A DNA stretch of 61,240 nucleotides from Synergistaceae bacterium (GTDB lineage Bacteria > Synergistota > Synergistia > Synergistales > Aminobacteriaceae), in the NCBI GenBank assembly GCA_031276855.1, contig JAISMH010000020.1:1-61240 (forward strand), given 5' to 3'. This document shows, piece after piece, positions 15,849-24,308 of this stretch. The notes beneath the pieces were generated by a model, which worked only from the letters and a program-made list of their open reading frames with translations, did not search any database and was not told the origin of the DNA. Positions within the stretch are counted from its first letter, which is position 1. Every line of letters starts with the position of its first letter. Both the position numbers and the translations under genes were made by a program.

Positions 15849-17198
15849 ATGGAACAAGTACTCTCGCTTGACCACAAACAGGTGCTTTCGTCGCGTATGC
15901 AGCTTTCGGCGCAGATTCTTCAGATGGATGCGCTGGATCTAAGCCAGTTTATACAAGAGTGTGCCTTAGAAAACCCGCTGATAGAATTGGACGCGCCCGT
16001 CACAACGGAAGACGCCTTTCTCACCCGGCTGAATAAACTGGAATGGCTGGACGCGGTGGACGAGAGCAGCTTCTGCCAATATGCCGAAGATGCGGAAGAA
16101 GACGAGTACGACAGGCTTTTGTCCGGCAGGCAGAGATTGAATTCCCTCAGCGGGGAGTTGCTCGCGCAGCTGCCGGGCTTCAAACTGCCGGAAGAAGTCG
16201 AGAAAAGGGTGCGTTATATTATCGCCGGCCTGGATGACAACGGCTATTTGTCCGCATCTAAAAAACAGCTGTCGTCCGAGATGGAGTGCAATATGAAGCA
16301 GCTCGAAGAAGCACTGCGCGTTCTTCATTGCATGACCCCGCTCGGCGTGGGTGCCGAGAATCTGCGCGAATGTCTCTTGATACAAGCGCGCGGGCTGGAA
16401 GAGAGAGATCCCGTCCTGATAGCGCTGATTGACAGATATCTCGATTTGCTGGGCCGAAACCAGCTGGCTAAAATCGCGCAGGCCTTGAGGGTTTCTGTCG
16501 ACGACGTGAAGAAAGCCCGCCGCATTTTGCTCGCCCTCAATCCCAAACCGGGCAACGGGTTTTCTTCCGATGAACCGGTTCCCTATATTCACCCGGATCT
16601 GTTTATCCTTCAGTCCGAAAACCATTTTCAGGCCGTTCTCAATAACTTTAGCCAGCCCAGAATCAGAATCAGCCGCTATTATCGCGACTTGGCAAAAGCA
16701 GCGGGCTCGGAAATCGCCGCTTACGTGAACGACAGATTGAACAAAGCCGATTGGCTGATATCCTGCATTCAAAAACGAGAAAATACGATTTTGAAAAGCG
16801 CTGAGTGTATTTTGCGCAGACAGACCGATTTTTTCAAACGCGGCCCGGGAAATCTAATTCCCATGACACTCGCGGACATCGCGGATGACCTGGGTATGCA
16901 CCCTTCCACGATCAGCAGAGCCGTCGGAGGAAAATATCTGAAATGCCGATGGGGAATATTCGGCCTGCCGGATTTGTTCTCGCATACGGCCGGCGCAAAC
17001 AGTCAGGATCGCTCCCATGATATGGTGCTGAGCCGAATCCGCCGCATCCTTGCCAGGGAAAATCCGGCGCACCCTTTTTCGGATCAGGAAATAGCGGACA
17101 AACTGCGGCAAAAGGATGTCCGCATTGCCCGGCGCACAGTGACCAAGTATCGCGAGCAGTTGAAAATACCGCCCGCGGGCAGACGGAAGCAATATTGA
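15849..17198 (+). CDS. rpoN: RNA polymerase sigma-54 factor, island-encoded
   Basis: Sigma-54 directs RNA polymerase to -24/-12 promoters and needs an AAA+ activator. The 449-residue protein has the Gln/Leu-rich region I (residues 1-45), an acidic region II, the core-binding domain, the helix-turn-helix around ADIADDLGMHPSTISRAV, and the RpoN box ARRTVTKYRE at 427-436 (the usual form has A at the fifth place). It is the first gene of the island bounded by recO repeats and is followed after 16 nt by an enhancer-binding protein. Base composition is visibly lower in G+C than the flanking housekeeping genes. Whether another rpoN exists elsewhere in the genome is unknown. Confidence 0.95.
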   Translation: MEQVLSLDHKQVLSSRMQLSAQILQMDALDLSQFIQECALENPLIELDAPVTTEDAFLTRLNKLEWLDAVDESSFCQYAEDAEEDEYDRLLSGRQRLNSLSGELLAQLPGFKLPEEVEKRVRYIIAGLDDNGYLSASKKQLSSEMECNMKQLEEALRVLHCMTPLGVGAENLRECLLIQARGLEERDPVLIALIDRYLDLLGRNQLAKIAQALRVSVDDVKKARRILLALNPKPGNGFSSDEPVPYIHPDLFILQSENHFQAVLNNFSQPRIRISRYYRDLAKAAGSEIAAYVNDRLNKADWLISCIQKRENTILKSAECILRRQTDFFKRGPGNLIPMTLADIADDLGMHPSTISRAVGGKYLKCRWGIFGLPDLFSHTAGANSQDRSHDMVLSRIRRILARENPAHPFSDQEIADKLRQKDVRIARRTVTKYREQLKIPPAGRRKQY

Positions 17199-17214
17199 TT
17201 TTTGGAGGGACATC

Positions 17215-18549
17215 GTGAAGATTTCGGAGACCATGGCCACAATTTTCAATGCGATGAGCGAGGGAATAAACATCATTGATGTCGAGGCGAAAATCGTCTT
17301 TTGCAATAAGGCTTACTGCGAATTCCTCAACATGGACTTTTCCAAATTGAAAGGACAGCTTTTGCGCAGCGTGCGCCCCGGGGCGAGACTGCCGGAAGTG
17401 CTGCGCACCGGGAAGCCCATTCTGTACGCCCCCCGCCAGGAGGCGGACGATATCTATTTTGTCAACATGTACCCCATCTGCGTCGGCGGACAAATTGCCG
17501 GGGGCCTGTCGGTGGTCACCTTTATACAGCAGGTGTATCAATTTCAGAGTGTTTTGGAGGAGATCAAACAGCACTCCAAGCAGATACTGAAACACATATC
17601 CAAAGCGAGCAACGCCCGCTACACCTTTGACGATATTGTGGCGGAGTCGCCTCTCTCCAAGCAGACCATATCCCTGGCGCAGAAGGCGGCGGCTACCGAA
17701 GCCACCATCTTCCTGCAAGGGGAGAGCGGCACGGGAAAGGAACTGTATGCCCAGGCCATTCACAACGCCAGCGCCCGGAGCAGCATTATTTTTCTGCCCC
17801 TCAACTGCGCCAATTTTAACGCCAATACTCTGGAGTCGGAGCTCTTTGGCTATATGGAGGGGGCTTTTACCGGCGCTAAAAAAGGCGGAAAAATCGGCCT
17901 GTTCGAAGCCGCCTCAGGGGGAACCCTGTTTCTGGACGAAGTGTCCGAGATCAGTTTGCCTCTGCAGACAAAGCTGCTGCGGGCTCTGCAGGAGCGCTTG
18001 GTTCGGCCGCTGGGGGGCATCGAAGAGAAGGCCGTCGATGTCCGGCTTATCGCCGCCTGCAACGCAGACATCGAAAGCTATGTCCAAGACGGGCGCTTTC
18101 GCGCGGATCTGTATTATCGCCTGAACAATTTCCCCATTCGCGTTCCGCCGCTGCGCGAGCGGAGGGACGATATCGACAGGCTGGTCGCGCATGTCCTGGA
18201 CGATATGTCTCGCAAGATGAAAAAGAGCATCTCCATCTCAAACGAGGCGCTGTATCATCTTCAGCTCTACGGTTGGCCGGGCAATGTGCGGGAGCTGCGC
18301 AACATCATCGAGTTTTTGTCCTACCTCACCGACGACGGAGTGATCGGCGAAGACATCTTGCCCGAAGCCCTGAAACAGCCGGGAGAGGAAAAGACCTCGA
18401 CTTTGTCCCAGCGAGTGAAGCAATTCGAGCGCAGCGAGATCAACAAACTGCTGCGCATAAACGGGAGCAATTTGGAAGGAAAACGTAAAACAGCCTGTCA
18501 ATTGGGTATTTCACTAGCCAACCTGTACAGCAAGATCGGCAGACAATAA
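17215..18549 (+). CDS. Sigma-54-dependent transcriptional activator (PAS-AAA+-Fis)
   Basis: Enhancer-binding protein of 444 residues. An N-terminal PAS-like sensor (about 5-110) replaces a receiver domain, so it probably senses a small molecule directly. The AAA+ domain has Walker A GESGTGKE (169-176), the sigma-54-contacting GAFTGA loop (216-221) and Walker B GGTLFLDE (235-242). A Fis-type helix-turn-helix closes the protein. The start is GTG at 17215 with GGAGGG at 17204-17209. It is adjacent to rpoN and upstream of a -24/-12 promoter, so it should switch on the transporter/AtuA genes that follow. Confidence 0.94.
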   Translation: MKISETMATIFNAMSEGINIIDVEAKIVFCNKAYCEFLNMDFSKLKGQLLRSVRPGARLPEVLRTGKPILYAPRQEADDIYFVNMYPICVGGQIAGGLSVVTFIQQVYQFQSVLEEIKQHSKQILKHISKASNARYTFDDIVAESPLSKQTISLAQKAAATEATIFLQGESGTGKELYAQAIHNASARSSIIFLPLNCANFNANTLESELFGYMEGAFTGAKKGGKIGLFEAASGGTLFLDEVSEISLPLQTKLLRALQERLVRPLGGIEEKAVDVRLIAACNADIESYVQDGRFRADLYYRLNNFPIRVPPLRERRDDIDRLVAHVLDDMSRKMKKSISISNEALYHLQLYGWPGNVRELRNIIEFLSYLTDDGVIGEDILPEALKQPGEEKTSTLSQRVKQFERSEINKLLRINGSNLEGKRKTACQLGISLANLYSKIGRQ

Positions 18550-18586
18550 TTCCAAATTACTGGAATTATATTCCAATATTTTAGAA
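18550..18586. promoter_or_regulatory. Tandem palindromes, likely activator-binding sites (UAS)
   Basis: Site 1 is TTCCA-N6-TGGAA (18550-18565) and site 2 is TTCCA-N6-TAGAA (18571-18586). Their starts are 21 bp apart, two helical turns, so both sites face the same side of the DNA. They lie about 200 bp upstream of the -24/-12 promoter, the usual distance for sigma-54 enhancers. Confidence 0.7.
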
Positions 18587-18769
18587 TCAAACAGAACAAA
18601 ACTGTGCCGCTCACGTTTTTGTGACGAATTCGCCGTACTCCGCATTATCAGTTCCTGAAATGTGGAATCATTTTGTGAAGAATGGTCACGGGGTGCTGCT
18701 GCTTATCCATATCAATTTTCTTAGCCAATTCAAAGCCCGGAGGATTTTGAAGCCTGCTCGAAAACATCC

Positions 18770-18785
18770 TGGCACGATATTTGCT
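18770..18785 (+). promoter_or_regulatory. Sigma-54 (-24/-12) promoter
   Basis: TGGCAC at 18770-18775, five bases, TTGCT at 18781-18785. The invariant GG (18771-18772) and GC (18783-18784) are exactly 10 nt apart, matching the TGGCAC-N5-TTGCA consensus. It lies 47 nt ahead of the transporter start and matches the adjacent rpoN and activator genes. Confidence 0.9.
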
Positions 18786-18831
18786 CTTGCTTATCAATGG
18801 CAATGCCATTCTATTTCGAGGAGGTATCTGT

Positions 18832-20181
18832 ATGTTAGCGTTTCTTGGATTTCTAACGGTAATCGGCATGTTGGCGTTGATTATGACCAAAAAGGCGTCG
18901 CCCATTGTCGCGCTGATCGCCGTCCCCTCGCTTACCGGTATTATCGCATCTTTCTTCTTTACCAACAAAGAGGGTGCGGTCAACGTACTGGCCAATGTGA
19001 TCAGCTTGGGCGGCATGATCTCCGGCGGAATCGGCACGGTTGCGGCAACTGGTGTCATGTTCATCTTTTCCATTCTGTTTTTTGGCGTACTCACCGATGC
19101 CGGAACCTTCCGGCCCATCATCAGGAAAGTTCTGCATATCGTCGGGGTAGATCCCGTCAAAGTAGCCGTCGGTACGGCCATCCTGGCCATGCTTGTACAC
19201 TTGGACGGCTCAGGCGCGGTAACTTTTCTCATCTGTATCCCGGCCCTGCTCCCCGTCTACGACGCCATCGGCATGAAGCGGTCAACGCTGGCTACCATCG
19301 CAGCGCTCTCTGCCGGCACTATGAACATCGTGCCCTGGGGCGGCCCCACCATCCGCGCGGCTACCGCTATGGAGATGAACGTGATGGAATTGTTTTCTCC
19401 AGTAATTCCGGCTCTGCTCTGCGGCTTGCTCACAGTGTTGGCTTTTGCCTTCTTGCTGGGCCGCGCGGAGAAATCCCGCATCGGCGCGCTGGTCCTGTCC
19501 GGCGTCGCCCGGCGGGAGGAGACCCTTACCGAAGAGCAGCAAGCACTGCTGCGGCCGAAACTGTTCGGCGTCAATGTACTGTTGATTATCCTCGCCATTG
19601 TCGGCCTCATCGGTGGCGGTCATCTTAAAATTGGGCCTGCAGTCATTTTCATGCTGTGCTTTGTGCTGGCTATCACCGTCAATTACCCCTCCCCGAAGAT
19701 TCAGAGGGAGCGGGTGGACGCTCATGCAAAATCCGCGCTCATGATGGCATCGGTCTTGTTTGCGGCCGGTGCGTTCACCGGCATTGTGAGGAATACCGGC
19801 ATGATCACCGAGATGGCCGGCACTCTGGTCAGCTTCATCCCGGCCAGTTTGGGACGCTTCTTCCCCATCATCACAGGCATTATCGCCATGCCGGCTTCAC
19901 TGTTGTTTGACCCTGACTCCTTCTATTTCGGGGTTCTTCCCGTCCTGGGCAATACGGCGGCCGGTCTTGGCGTGGAAGGCATCAATGTTGCCCGCGCCGC
20001 CATATTGGGTCAGATGACCACCGGCTTTCCGGTGTCTCCTCTGACCCCGGCCACCTTCCTGCTGGTGGGCCTTTCCGGCGTGGATTTCGGCGAACATCAG
20101 AAGAAGACAATACCCCTGGCCTTTGCGGTGACCATTGTCATGCTGATCGTCTGTTTGATTACCGGCGTAATTCACGTATAG
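18832..20181 (+). CDS. CitMHS-like organic-acid transporter
   Basis: Membrane transporter of 449 residues with about 11-12 hydrophobic segments. The start is ATG at 18832 after GAGGAGG at 18818-18824. The HLDGSGAVTFLICIPALLPVYDAIG and GTMNIVPWGGPTIRA segments resemble the citrate-Mg/H symporter family (CitMHS, ion-transporter superfamily), in which metal-citrate or other carboxylates are carried with protons. The exact substrate is unknown. It is the first gene behind the sigma-54 promoter and is followed by an AtuA-like pair, so it probably imports the compound they act on. Confidence 0.82.
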   Translation: MLAFLGFLTVIGMLALIMTKKASPIVALIAVPSLTGIIASFFFTNKEGAVNVLANVISLGGMISGGIGTVAATGVMFIFSILFFGVLTDAGTFRPIIRKVLHIVGVDPVKVAVGTAILAMLVHLDGSGAVTFLICIPALLPVYDAIGMKRSTLATIAALSAGTMNIVPWGGPTIRAATAMEMNVMELFSPVIPALLCGLLTVLAFAFLLGRAEKSRIGALVLSGVARREETLTEEQQALLRPKLFGVNVLLIILAIVGLIGGGHLKIGPAVIFMLCFVLAITVNYPSPKIQRERVDAHAKSALMMASVLFAAGAFTGIVRNTGMITEMAGTLVSFIPASLGRFFPIITGIIAMPASLLFDPDSFYFGVLPVLGNTAAGLGVEGINVARAAILGQMTTGFPVSPLTPATFLLVGLSGVDFGEHQKKTIPLAFAVTIVMLIVCLITGVIHV

Positions 20182-20279
20182 TGAATTAAAATAAAAAGCC
20201 TGAAATCAGAATATCTGAAAACAAGCGCTTCGCGTTATTTTATATTGCTTGACTATAATCTGCAGGGAGAAAAAATCAT

Positions 20280-21623
20280 ATGAAAACTATTCGCATCGGA
20301 AGCGGAGCCGGCTACGCCGGCGACCGCCTGGAGCCTGCGCTGGAGCTGATCGAAAAAGGCGGGATCGGCTACATCGCTTTTGAATGCCTTGCCGAAAGAA
20401 CTATTGCCATTGCGCAGATGGCAAAGCTCAGGGATCCCCTCAAAGGCTACAACGACCTGCTGTCTTATCGCATGGAACAGGTGATTCCGCTGGCATGGAA
20501 GCATAAAGTCAAGGTAATCACCAACATGGGCGCCGCCAATCCCCGGGCAGCGGTGGAGGTATGCTGTGAAATCGCCCGGCAAAAAGGCATTCAGGGTATC
20601 AGGATTGCGGCTGTGGAGGGCGACGACATCCTGGCAAAGCTGGACAGGTATCAAGACGCCCAAGTCTGGGAAACCGAAAAGCCGCTGCGAGAATTGGACG
20701 GCCAAGTGGTTTCGGCCAACGTCTACCTCGGTGCGGCCGGCATTGTGGAGGCGCTGCGGCAGGGGGCGGACATCGTCATCACCGGCCGGGTGGCCGACCC
20801 TTCCATTTTTATGGCCCCTCTCATTCATGAGTTCGGCTGGAAGATGGACGATTGGGCCATGCTGGGGAAAGGCACGTCTGTCGGTCATCTGTTGGAATGC
20901 GCCGGTCAGGTCACCGGAGGCTACTATGCGGAACCGGGGAAAAAAGACGTGCCGGACTATCATCTTCTGGGTTTCCCGATTGCGGAGGTGTCGGAGGACG
21001 GCTCTTTCTTCGTGACCAAGCCAGCCGGATCCGGCGGGCTGGTTACTCCCCATACCTGCACCGAGCAGCTGCTTTACGAGTTGCACGACCCCACAAATTA
21101 CCTTACCCCGGACGTGGTCGCGGATTTTTCCGGCATCACCTTTACCCAGGTCGGAAAGGATGTGGTTCATGTGAAGGGCGCCGCCGGCAGAGAACAGCCC
21201 CGAACCTTGAAAGTCTCCATCGGGTACAAGGACTGCTTCATCGGGGACGGCGAGATCAGTTACGGCGGTCCGGGCTGTCTGGACCGGGCAAAACTTGCCG
21301 GCGAGGTTGCAGTGAAACGCCTCGAGCTGCGGGGGATTCCCATGGATGAATTGAAGGTGGACTTTATCGGCATGAACTCCCTGTTCTGGAATACCCGGCG
21401 CCGGTACCGCACGCCGGAGGAGGTGCGGCTGAGGGTGTCGGCCCGCACCAGGGATCGTCTCTCCGCGGCCCGGATCGGGGAAGAGGTGGAGGCGCTCTAC
21501 ACAAACGGCCCCGCCGGTGGCTGCGGCGCTGCCAAGACAGTGCGGGAAATCATCTCGGTAGCGTCGATTCTTGTCGATCGCGATGACATCGAGGCGGCGG
21601 TCTCGCTCAAGGAGGTCAAGTAG
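20280..21623 (+). CDS. AtuA-like acyl/terpene-utilisation protein, large domain (DUF1446)
   Basis: Soluble protein of 447 residues matching the N-terminal part of the AtuA family (DUF1446), named for acyclic terpene utilisation in Pseudomonas; its reaction is not established. Typical segments are IRIGSGAGYAGDR at the start, ITNMGAANPRAA, VITGRVADPS and VTPHTCTEQLLYE. The C-terminal small domain present in longer AtuA proteins is encoded separately by the next gene, which starts directly after this stop. A TATAAT at 20254-20259 might add a second promoter, but the sigma-54 promoter ahead of the transporter probably drives both. Confidence 0.83.
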   Translation: MKTIRIGSGAGYAGDRLEPALELIEKGGIGYIAFECLAERTIAIAQMAKLRDPLKGYNDLLSYRMEQVIPLAWKHKVKVITNMGAANPRAAVEVCCEIARQKGIQGIRIAAVEGDDILAKLDRYQDAQVWETEKPLRELDGQVVSANVYLGAAGIVEALRQGADIVITGRVADPSIFMAPLIHEFGWKMDDWAMLGKGTSVGHLLECAGQVTGGYYAEPGKKDVPDYHLLGFPIAEVSEDGSFFVTKPAGSGGLVTPHTCTEQLLYELHDPTNYLTPDVVADFSGITFTQVGKDVVHVKGAAGREQPRTLKVSIGYKDCFIGDGEISYGGPGCLDRAKLAGEVAVKRLELRGIPMDELKVDFIGMNSLFWNTRRRYRTPEEVRLRVSARTRDRLSAARIGEEVEALYTNGPAGGCGAAKTVREIISVASILVDRDDIEAAVSLKEVK

Positions 21624-21923
21624 ATGAAGCTCTGGGAGATTGCACACAGCAGAACCGGAGACAAGGGAAATATCGCCAACATCTCTTTGATTGCCTACGA
21701 TATCAAAGATTATGAGTTGCTCCGGGAAAAGGTGACATCCCAAAAGGTCAAAGAATGGTTCGGTGAGATGGTCAAGGGAGAGGTTGTACGCTACGAGCTG
21801 CCTCAATTGGGTGCCATGAATTTCGTCATGCGGGACGCTCTGGGCGGCGGCGTGACCCGCACCCTCTCGCTGGACATGCACGGCAAGGGAATGAGTTCCT
21901 ACCTTCTGGACATGGAGATTTAG
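21624..21923 (+). CDS. AtuA C-terminal (ferredoxin-fold-like) domain as a separate protein
   Basis: A 99-residue protein beginning with SRTGDKGNIANISLIA, the conserved opening of the small C-terminal domain of full-length AtuA proteins. It starts immediately after the stop of the DUF1446 gene with no spacing, so the two are translationally linked and probably form a complex equal to one AtuA chain. It contains no Cys cluster, so ferredoxin-like refers to the fold only. It is the last recognised gene of the island. Confidence 0.8.
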   Translation: MKLWEIAHSRTGDKGNIANISLIAYDIKDYELLREKVTSQKVKEWFGEMVKGEVVRYELPQLGAMNFVMRDALGGGVTRTLSLDMHGKGMSSYLLDMEI

Positions 21924-22003
21924 ATCACAGGGGAAACCTTATCAACCGCATTATCCCCGAAAAAAAAGTGCCTAACATGGACGGACAAGGATTTATTGCA
22001 AAC

Positions 22004-22143
22004 GTTCAAGCTCAGGGGGGCGGAGCTCGTTCAGTCGCTGCGCTCCTTCACTTAAGCAGACGACCAATGAGCGAAGCGAATTGTGTCGGTCGCTTATCCG
22101 CGCGGCAGTTTGCGCGGAGCATACCCCCCCCCGAGACCCCCCT
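22004..22143. repeat. AAGCTCAGGGGGG repeat (family B), copy 2, split by extra sequence
   Basis: Begins AACGTTCAAGCTCAGGGGGG like the 54331 copy, has the GTTCAGTCGCTGCGCTCCTTCAC core, and ends with the C-rich block at about 22124-22143. Between core and end lies about 70 nt absent from the other copies, including a GCGCGG...CCGCGC-type palindrome. It occupies the right margin of the island; 21924-22222 holds no gene. Confidence 0.65.
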
Positions 22144-22218
22144 GTGACAGACGCCTGTCTTCACTGAACATGGTATATGGGGTTTGAACGGTTACGTGCA
22201 CGATTACGCGATCCGCTA

Positions 22219-22268
22219 TACATCAAATTTCGGCCAAAAAAAACTCCGCGCGGCGGGAGGCGTCCGCA
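22219..22268 (-). repeat. Right 50-bp direct repeat: authentic recO 3' end (island boundary)
   Basis: This copy is contiguous with the complete recO gene. It repeats at 15583-15632 with one mismatch. It covers the last 43 coding nucleotides, the stop (22223-22225) and 4 nt beyond. Confidence 0.9.
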
Positions 22269-22837
22269 AAAAGACGTGAACGCGCGGCCAAAGCGTCCCA
22301 GTCCGCGAAGGCGCCGGGCGCTTTCGCGGCGGCGACCTCGCGCAAAAGGCCGAGGTCCGCTTCGGGCACGCCGGAAAATTCGGACAGGTCGGGAGCCAGC
22401 CCCCAACTCTTCAGCCACCGCCAGAGAAAACGCCACTCCGCGGCCGCGGCGGGGAAACCTCCGTCCAAAAGTTTCATGTTCCAGTAGAAGTTCGCCAGCA
22501 GATCGTCCGACGGGTGTTCCGGCGGAAGGCGGCGCATCAGAAGTTTCGCCCAGCGAACGGCCGCGAAAAGCGCCTCGGGACGGCTTCGCAGTTTCAGCAT
22601 GTCGTCGGCGGTGTCCGCGCTCCTGAGGTGCCGACGGCCCCCTCTGCCCTCGTAAAGCGAGAAGGTTCCCCACATCAGGGGCTCCGTTCCTCCGCCGAAG
22701 CGCACCTTTCCCGCGCCGCCGCCGCGGGCGGAGACGAAAACCATGCCCGATCCCCTCAGGAAAAGGGTCAGAAGCAGGTCTCCCTCCCCCGCGACGCGCC
22801 GATTCAGCACCGCACCGGACGCGGATTGGAAGCTCAT
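22223..22837 (-). CDS. recO: DNA repair protein RecO
   Basis: RecO loads RecA on SSB-coated DNA with RecR. The N-terminal OB-like start (SFQSASGAVLNRRVAGEGDL, then LTLFLRGSGMVFVSARG) fits the family. At 204 residues it is short, and it lacks the Cys zinc motif of many RecO proteins. The start taken is ATG at 22837, since the frame upstream runs into a palindromic repeat; no strong ribosome site is seen. It lies downstream of era, a common pairing. Its 3' end is duplicated at 15583, where hisS follows, indicating the original recO-hisS junction. Confidence 0.82.
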   Translation of the reverse strand: MSFQSASGAVLNRRVAGEGDLLLTLFLRGSGMVFVSARGGGAGKVRFGGGTEPLMWGTFSLYEGRGGRRHLRSADTADDMLKLRSRPEALFAAVRWAKLLMRRLPPEHPSDDLLANFYWNMKLLDGGFPAAAAEWRFLWRWLKSWGLAPDLSEFSGVPEADLGLLREVAAAKAPGAFADWDALAARSRLFADASRRAEFFLAEI

Positions 22838-22870
22838 AACTGAATGCTCACGATCCTTTACCGAAACACG

Positions 22871-22916
22871 CTGAGGCTCTGCCTCAGGCTCCGCCAAAGG
22901 GCCGCAGGCCCTTTGG
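22871..22916. repeat. Two palindromes between era and recO (family A relative)
   Basis: CTGAGGC/GCCTCAG at 22871-22887 and CCAAAGGGCC/GGCCCTTTGG at 22894-22916 form two adjacent hairpins separated by six bases. The layout resembles the double-hairpin family elsewhere in the window. Confidence 0.6.
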
Positions 22917-22942
22917 AATCCCTTTATATAGGCGATGTCTGG

Positions 22943-23854
22943 TCAATCCGCCGTGTAGCCGAGCCGTCTCAGAACCAGAGGAGACTCTCTCCATTTGGGG
23001 GAGACCTTGACCCACAGCTCCAGATACGCGGGGTGACCGGTGAGCTTTTCCAGGTCGAGCCGCGCCGCGCGCCCTATCTTCTTGAGCATCGCTCCCGAAG
23101 CGCCTATCAGGATTCTCTTCTGCCCGGCGGTCTCCGCGATAAGAGAGGCCCGGACGTACAGCTTGTCGCGGCCGGGATACTCGTCCGGGCTCTTGTACTC
23201 CTCGATTTCCACGGCGACGCAGTGGGGCACCTCGTCGCGCAGCATGGCCAGCACCTGCCCCCGGATAGCCTCGCCCGCCATGAATCGCTCCGTGCCGTCC
23301 ATCAGAATGTCGGGATCGAACCACGGGTCCCCCTCCGGCAGAAACGGCAGCAACAGGGCAACGAGAGCGGAAAGCCCCTTCCCGCTCCTTGCCGAGAGCG
23401 CGGCGCGCCCCTCGAAGGCACGCGCGCCGCCGTACAGCTCGAAGGCCCGATCCGGGCCGCGTTTGTCGCATTTGTTCACGGCCAGAACGACGGGGCGGGG
23501 AAACGCCGCGAGGCGGCGCAGAATCTCCCTGTCCTCGGGGCCGATCTCCCGGTCGTTCGCCTCCACCAGATAACACACCGCGTCGGCGTTCTCCAGAGCG
23601 CCCGCGACGGACGCTTCCAGAAAGCGATCCAGCCTGTTTTTGGGGGTATGGACGCCCGGGGTGTCCGTGAACACGATCTGAGCCCCGTCGTCGTTGTAGA
23701 CGCAGCGCACCGCGTTGCGGGTCGTCTGCGGTTTCGGAGAGACGATGACCGCTTCGCTCCGCAAAAGCGCGTTGATCAGCGACGACTTGCCCACGTTGGG
23801 CCGCCCCACAAGGGCGACGGCGCCGCAGCGTTTTTTGCCGTCTTTTTCCTTCAC
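22943..23854 (-). CDS. era: GTPase Era
   Basis: Ribosome-assembly GTPase that binds 16S rRNA. The 303-residue protein has G1 GRPNVGKSS, G2 region KPQTTRN, G3 DTPGVH, G4 NKCD and a C-terminal KH domain ending in a VKVSPKWRESP-type segment. The start is GTG at 23854, overlapping the cdd stop by 4 nt (GTGA), which indicates translational coupling. It sits in the conserved phoH-like, ybeY, CNNM, cdd, era, recO order. Confidence 0.96.
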   Translation of the reverse strand: MKEKDGKKRCGAVALVGRPNVGKSSLINALLRSEAVIVSPKPQTTRNAVRCVYNDDGAQIVFTDTPGVHTPKNRLDRFLEASVAGALENADAVCYLVEANDREIGPEDREILRRLAAFPRPVVLAVNKCDKRGPDRAFELYGGARAFEGRAALSARSGKGLSALVALLLPFLPEGDPWFDPDILMDGTERFMAGEAIRGQVLAMLRDEVPHCVAVEIEEYKSPDEYPGRDKLYVRASLIAETAGQKRILIGASGAMLKKIGRAARLDLEKLTGHPAYLELWVKVSPKWRESPLVLRRLGYTAD

Positions 23855-24288
23855 TCCCGATTCCCTTTCAGAGAAAAGCTGAGGGGCAGAAGCTCATGGG
23901 CCTTCATCACGATGATTCGGTTCGGAGACTCCAGAATCACGTACATGTCGGGGTTGAATTCTACCAATACCTGGCGGCACGCACCGCACGGGGGGCAGGG
24001 AGTGCCCGAGACTCCCCCCACTACGGCGATGGCGACGGGGTCGAGGTGCCCCATGGCGACCATGCTGGCGATGGCGTTGCGCTCGGCGCAAAGCGTCATT
24101 CCATAGGAGGCGTTCTCGACGTTGCAGCCCATGACGACGCTTCCGTCCGACGTCAGGAGCGCCGCTCCCACCTTGAAGGACGAATAAGGCGCGTAAGCGC
24201 GCTCCGCGGCCGTCCGCGCCCTCTGCAAAAGCGTATCGACCGGCGTGTCGGGCCAAGGCCAATGAAATTCCCGTTTCGCGTCCGTCAC
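23851..24288 (-). CDS. cdd: Cytidine deaminase
   Basis: Zinc enzyme that deaminates cytidine and deoxycytidine to uridine forms. The 145-residue length is usual for the homotetrameric class. The zinc and catalytic motif CAE (in LCAERNAIA) and PCPPCGACRQ are present, along with the substrate loop NVENASYG. The start is GTG at 24288 behind AAGGGG; the longer open frame to 24501 overlaps the CNNM gene and has no matching sequence. The end overlaps era by 4 nt. Confidence 0.93.
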   Translation of the reverse strand: MTDAKREFHWPWPDTPVDTLLQRARTAAERAYAPYSSFKVGAALLTSDGSVVMGCNVENASYGMTLCAERNAIASMVAMGHLDPVAIAVVGGVSGTPCPPCGACRQVLVEFNPDMYVILESPNRIIVMKAHELLPLSFSLKGNRE

Positions 24289-24308
24289 AGGAGATTCCCC
24301 TTTCGGAT

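Noticed and set aside
15849-21923. Prophage or integrative conjugative element
   Set aside because: No integrase, phage structural or conjugation gene lies between the recO repeats; only metabolic and regulatory genes do.
391-22190. Shared word CCGTTCAAACCCC at 391-403 and, inverted, near 22178-22190 as a possible attachment site
   Set aside because: Only 13 bp long, in opposite orientation, and unrelated to the 50-bp boundary repeats; likely chance or part of a small repeat.
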